Source of the DNA: Dysgonamonadaceae bacterium
Lineage (GTDB): Bacteria > Bacteroidota > Bacteroidia > Bacteroidales > Azobacteroidaceae
Direction: 5' to 3'
Assembly: GCA_031276105.1 (NCBI GenBank)
Contig: JAISNS010000356.1
Coordinates: 1 to 9,203, forward strand
Length of the DNA: 9,203 nucleotides
In this document: positions 6,431-9,203 of the stretch, in pieces
How the letters are laid out: each line of letters starts with the position of its first letter
Position numbering within the stretch: position 1 is the stretch's first letter
Translations under genes and position numbers: made by a program
The notes under the pieces: generated by a model
Told to the model about the DNA's origin: nothing
The model's database searches: none
The model's input: only the letters and a program-made list of their open reading frames with translations

Positions 6431-7177
6431 ATGAAAAAAATTATTACTTTATGTTGTGGACTATTCGTACTTTCAATGACTGCATCGGCACAGTCCTTGG
6501 TCTTTTATAGAAATAATGTCCAGTTGGCAAATAATGCCGAATTTACAGCTTCCGAAACTTCTTTTGATGAGTTTGAAACCCTGACAATTGAATCGGGCTT
6601 GAGTGTTAAAAATTTAACAAACGAAACGATTTCCGCTTCTCTCAGAAGGCGTATCATTACGCCTCCTTCAAGCGAATCGGGCGCTACTTTGAGTACTTGT
6701 TTCGGTAGTTGTGTGGCTAATAATTCAATGTTTCCACCGCCTCAGGAAAAAATAGTAGAAGCTGATGCTTTAGTAGAAAGTCCGGTTTTCCATTTGAACT
6801 TGCTATTGGTCAAAAATAATTATACACAAGCAACAGTTGAATATAAAATTTATCCGACAGATTCTCCGGAAGATGTATCAACCGTTACAGTTACTTACGA
6901 TTATAATCAACAGTCGGGTTTGGATGAAACAATAAACAGCAAGAACGATATAATTGCTTCTCAAGACGGAAACAACTTAATATTCAAGTATTTTTTCAAT
7001 GAAAAAAATGTTCTGTTAGAACTGTTTAATATCGTTGGAAATAAAATTGGGGAGTATCCGTTAAATTCCGATGGTGTTTTTATTTTACCTGAAAAATTGG
7101 ACAAAGGTATTTATATCTACACCGTAAAAACAAATAGCAAACGATTGATTTCTAAAAAAATAACAATACAGTATTAA
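6431..7177 (+). CDS. Small secreted protein with T9SS type A C-terminal sorting domain
   Basis: A 248-residue exported protein. The signal peptide covers residues 1-20 (MKKIITL..., cleavage ASA before Q). I preferred the ATG at 6431 because it starts directly with MKK; the ATG at 6425 adds only Met-His and is equally possible. The middle region (about 21-160) is predicted beta-rich, matches no domain I can name, and contains C90 and C94 in TCFGSC. The C-terminal region (about 164-248) has the Por secretion tail pattern: LFNIVGNKIGEYPL, then LDKGIYIYTV around G226, and a lysine-rich end. Proteins with this tail cross the outer membrane by the type IX system and are usually attached to the surface. 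It lies between the Omp28 lipoprotein and the large T9SS protein, so it may be a structural partner or a disulfide substrate. Its function is unknown. Confidence 0.83.
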   Translation: MKKIITLCCGLFVLSMTASAQSLVFYRNNVQLANNAEFTASETSFDEFETLTIESGLSVKNLTNETISASLRRRIITPPSSESGATLSTCFGSCVANNSMFPPPQEKIVEADALVESPVFHLNLLLVKNNYTQATVEYKIYPTDSPEDVSTVTVTYDYNQQSGLDETINSKNDIIASQDGNNLIFKYFFNEKNVLLELFNIVGNKIGEYPLNSDGVFILPEKLDKGIYIYTVKTNSKRLISKKITIQY

Positions 7178-7194
7178 TATTAATTAAATAGTTT

Positions 7195-9138
7195 ATGAAA
7201 AATTTATTCTTTTTATTGATTTCACTTTTTAGTATAGTGAATGTTTGGTCTCAAAATGCTTTCCAATTAGCTCCTTCTCCAAAATTGGAGGCTACGTCTT
7301 CGTACAATTATGTTCCACAAGCTGATGATGACTTGATATTAACTTGGTTAACTTCAGAAACTATGGTAAATGGTTATGGATTCAACTCCGGAGGAGGAGT
7401 ACTTGCTGCTTATATGGAATTGCTTCCGGGAGATATTATGAATTTCAATGCTACAGAAAAACGGGCTTTAACCATCCGACAAGTACAATTTTATATTCCT
7501 GCAGACCAAGTGGCTAATCTTACAGCAGCTAATGTAAGTATCCGTCAAGGGACGTCGCTTGCCGCATCAATAGAGGTTATAAACCAGCCGGTTACTGTGA
7601 CCGGAGGATGGAATAACGTAGATTTGAATACTGAGTATGAAATTGATATAAGTCAAAGTATTTATATTGGTTATCAGGTAACTATTGCTCAAACAGGAGG
7701 CTTCCCTCTTGCCGTTGCAACAGGAAGTGCAACTAAACAAGGATGGATATATAGTGCCGGTCAAACCGATAATATTGCATCTGCAGGATATGTTTTTATG
7801 ATTAAAGCAGTGGCAAAAGGAGTAAATTCACCGGCTAATGCACTCATAATTTCATCTTTAAATATTCAGGATTCCAAACTTGCAGGGGAAAAACTTTCCA
7901 TTGAAGGCACAGTTAAGAATTTGGGACCAGCAAACCTTACTTCTTTTACTTTAGAATACCATGTGAATACTTTAGAATACCCGACGAATGGAGCGGATCC
8001 TGTTTCTTATAACTTTACCGGTTTAAATATAGCGCCTAATGCTGCTTACAATTTCAAGCATCCCGATTCACTGCTAATCAGCGAAGCAAAAACGTATTCA
8101 ATTTCCGTAACAGCAAAAAATCCGAATGGAGATGAAAATTTTTCTCACTCCAAATCAATTAATACACAAGGATTAGCCTATATTGTACCTCGTGTATTAT
8201 TGCACGAAAGTTATACAAGCTCTACTTGTGGCCCTTGTAAAGCAGGAAATGCCAATTTAAAAACCGTTTTAAATTCGGTAGATGAAAATCAATGGGCAAA
8301 TATCCGTTACCAGATGAATTGGCCTTCTACCGGCGATCCTTATTATACGTTGGAAGGTGGTGTCAAACGCGATTTATATGGCATTTCCAGCGTTCCATTT
8401 TTAGTTGTGGATGGGAAATGGGGCAATAACTCAGGGAGTTATACTAAAACTATTTTTAACCAATTAGCGGCGATTCCGTCGATAGTAGCATTATCTGCTA
8501 CCGCAGAAACAGATGAAAAAACCGTGAGTGCGAAAATTACCATTACGCCGGCAACAGCCATGAACACAGAAAATTTATATCTGTTTGCCGCTGTTGTAGA
8601 AAAAAGAACAACTAAAAACAAAAAGTCAAATGGAGAAACCGAATTTCTCAATGTAATGAAGAAATTTTTGACGAATGTAAACGGCGATCCGATCGAAAAT
8701 TTTGAAACAGATGTCCCGCAAATAGTTGATCTCAGTTATACGTTTAATGGAAATTATCGTTTGCCGGCTAACGCTAATTCTCCGATTAATCACGCAATCG
8801 AACATTCCGTCGAAGATTTCAATAATTTATTGGTCGTTTACTGGATTCAAAATATGCAAAGTGGGGTCGTGTTGCAAGCAGGAAAAGTAGATGCTACATT
8901 CAAAACCGGCTTACCTAGCATTACCCAATCAAACGCTACGGCATTTATCCACGACAATTCGTTATATTTCCGTTCCAAAACTCCGGTGCAAAATGTGAAT
9001 CTTTATAATATTTCCGGTCAAAAAATATTAACGGCAACCTCCGGCAAGACTATTGATGTAAGTCATCTGAATGCAGGAATTTACATCGTGAAATTACAAA
9101 CGGCGGAAGGTGAAAAAGTCATTAAGATAAACAAGTAA
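7195..9138 (+). CDS. Large T9SS-exported Omp28-related protein with internal thioredoxin domain (CGPC)
   Basis: A 647-residue multidomain surface or secreted protein. Domains in order: signal peptide 1-19 (MKNLFFLL..., cleavage VWS before Q); a beta-sandwich-like region about 50-205 of unassigned family; a CARDB-like Ig domain about 212-320 (LAGEKLSIEGTVKNLGPANL); an Omp28/thioredoxin domain from about 328, with HESYTSSTCGPCKAG giving C345 and C348 and cis-proline P401 in SVPFLVVDGK; then a type A T9SS sorting domain about 574-647, with VNLYNISGQKI and LNAGIYIVKL. The CGPC pair is the thioredoxin-type active-site sequence, suggesting oxidoreductase or disulfide isomerase activity outside the cell. 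It is the last gene of the operon, 17 bases after the preceding stop and 32 bases before a strong terminator. A 21-bp in-frame duplication lies in the CARDB-like domain. Domain calls are firm at both ends; the N-terminal fold and the activity are inferred. Confidence 0.88.
   Translation: MKNLFFLLISLFSIVNVWSQNAFQLAPSPKLEATSSYNYVPQADDDLILTWLTSETMVNGYGFNSGGGVLAAYMELLPGDIMNFNATEKRALTIRQVQFYIPADQVANLTAANVSIRQGTSLAASIEVINQPVTVTGGWNNVDLNTEYEIDISQSIYIGYQVTIAQTGGFPLAVATGSATKQGWIYSAGQTDNIASAGYVFMIKAVAKGVNSPANALIISSLNIQDSKLAGEKLSIEGTVKNLGPANLTSFTLEYHVNTLEYPTNGADPVSYNFTGLNIAPNAAYNFKHPDSLLISEAKTYSISVTAKNPNGDENFSHSKSINTQGLAYIVPRVLLHESYTSSTCGPCKAGNANLKTVLNSVDENQWANIRYQMNWPSTGDPYYTLEGGVKRDLYGISSVPFLVVDGKWGNNSGSYTKTIFNQLAAIPSIVALSATAETDEKTVSAKITITPATAMNTENLYLFAAVVEKRTTKNKKSNGETEFLNVMKKFLTNVNGDPIENFETDVPQIVDLSYTFNGNYRLPANANSPINHAIEHSVEDFNNLLVVYWIQNMQSGVVLQAGKVDATFKTGLPSITQSNATAFIHDNSLYFRSKTPVQNVNLYNISGQKILTATSGKTIDVSHLNAGIYIVKLQTAEGEKVIKINK
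7948..7989 (+). repeat. 21-bp in-frame tandem duplication within the CARDB-like domain
   Basis: Two adjacent 21-base units (7948-7968 and 7969-7989) match at 17 of 21 positions. Each begins with the identical 13-mer actttagaatacc. They encode TLEYHVN followed by TLEYPTN, so a 7-residue unit appears duplicated without disturbing the frame. Confidence 0.75.
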
Positions 9139-9170
9139 AGGAATAAAATTCTTAAATAATTGTTTCTAAA

Positions 9171-9203
9171 AAAACTGTCATCCAAATGTTGGATGACAGT
9201 TTT
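9171..9203 (+). terminator. Rho-independent terminator of the redox operon
   Basis: A perfect 15-bp stem (9171-9185 with 9189-9203) around a 3-base ATG loop, starting 32 bases after the stop of the large T9SS gene. The left arm is preceded by extra A residues and the right arm ends in TTTT at the window edge, where the U-tract probably continues. The flanking A and T runs make it likely to work in both directions. Confidence 0.9.

Overview
The window looks like a chromosomal segment from a member of Bacteroidetes, most likely Bacteroidales. The evidence is AT-leaning DNA, start codons without Shine-Dalgarno sequences, promoter -7 elements of the TAnnTTTG type, a DUF6029-type outer-membrane protein, Omp28-related proteins, and two proteins ending in type IX secretion (T9SS) sorting domains. 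I cannot name a genus from the sequence alone.

Left part, minus strand: the 5' part of an Rpn/PD-(D/E)XK nuclease-transposase gene runs off the left edge. Next to it is a complete M20 metallo-hydrolase, probably an acyl-ornithine deacetylase (ArgE type). A compact divergent promoter region (about 1478-1551) separates it from a plus-strand AMP-forming long-chain acyl-CoA synthetase. These are housekeeping genes plus one mobile-type gene. All gaps between genes are under about 100 bases, so there is no long gene-free stretch.

Right part, plus strand (3437-9138): five closely packed genes form an apparent operon, closed by a strong hairpin terminator at the right edge. In order they encode a periplasmic TlpA-like thioredoxin (CKPC), a DUF6029 outer-membrane beta-barrel protein, an Omp28-related lipoprotein with a thioredoxin-like CPNC motif, a small T9SS cargo protein with a C-x3-C motif, and a large T9SS cargo protein with an internal Omp28/thioredoxin domain (CGPC). 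Two adjacent short tandem-repeat arrays lie just upstream of the first gene.

Taken together, the operon suggests a thiol-disulfide system spread over the envelope: one thioredoxin in the periplasm, one anchored as a lipoprotein, one exported to the cell surface, and an outer-membrane barrel and a small cargo protein that carry their own cysteine pairs. This electron-relay or disulfide-handling role is inferred from domain content and gene order. The sequence does not prove it.
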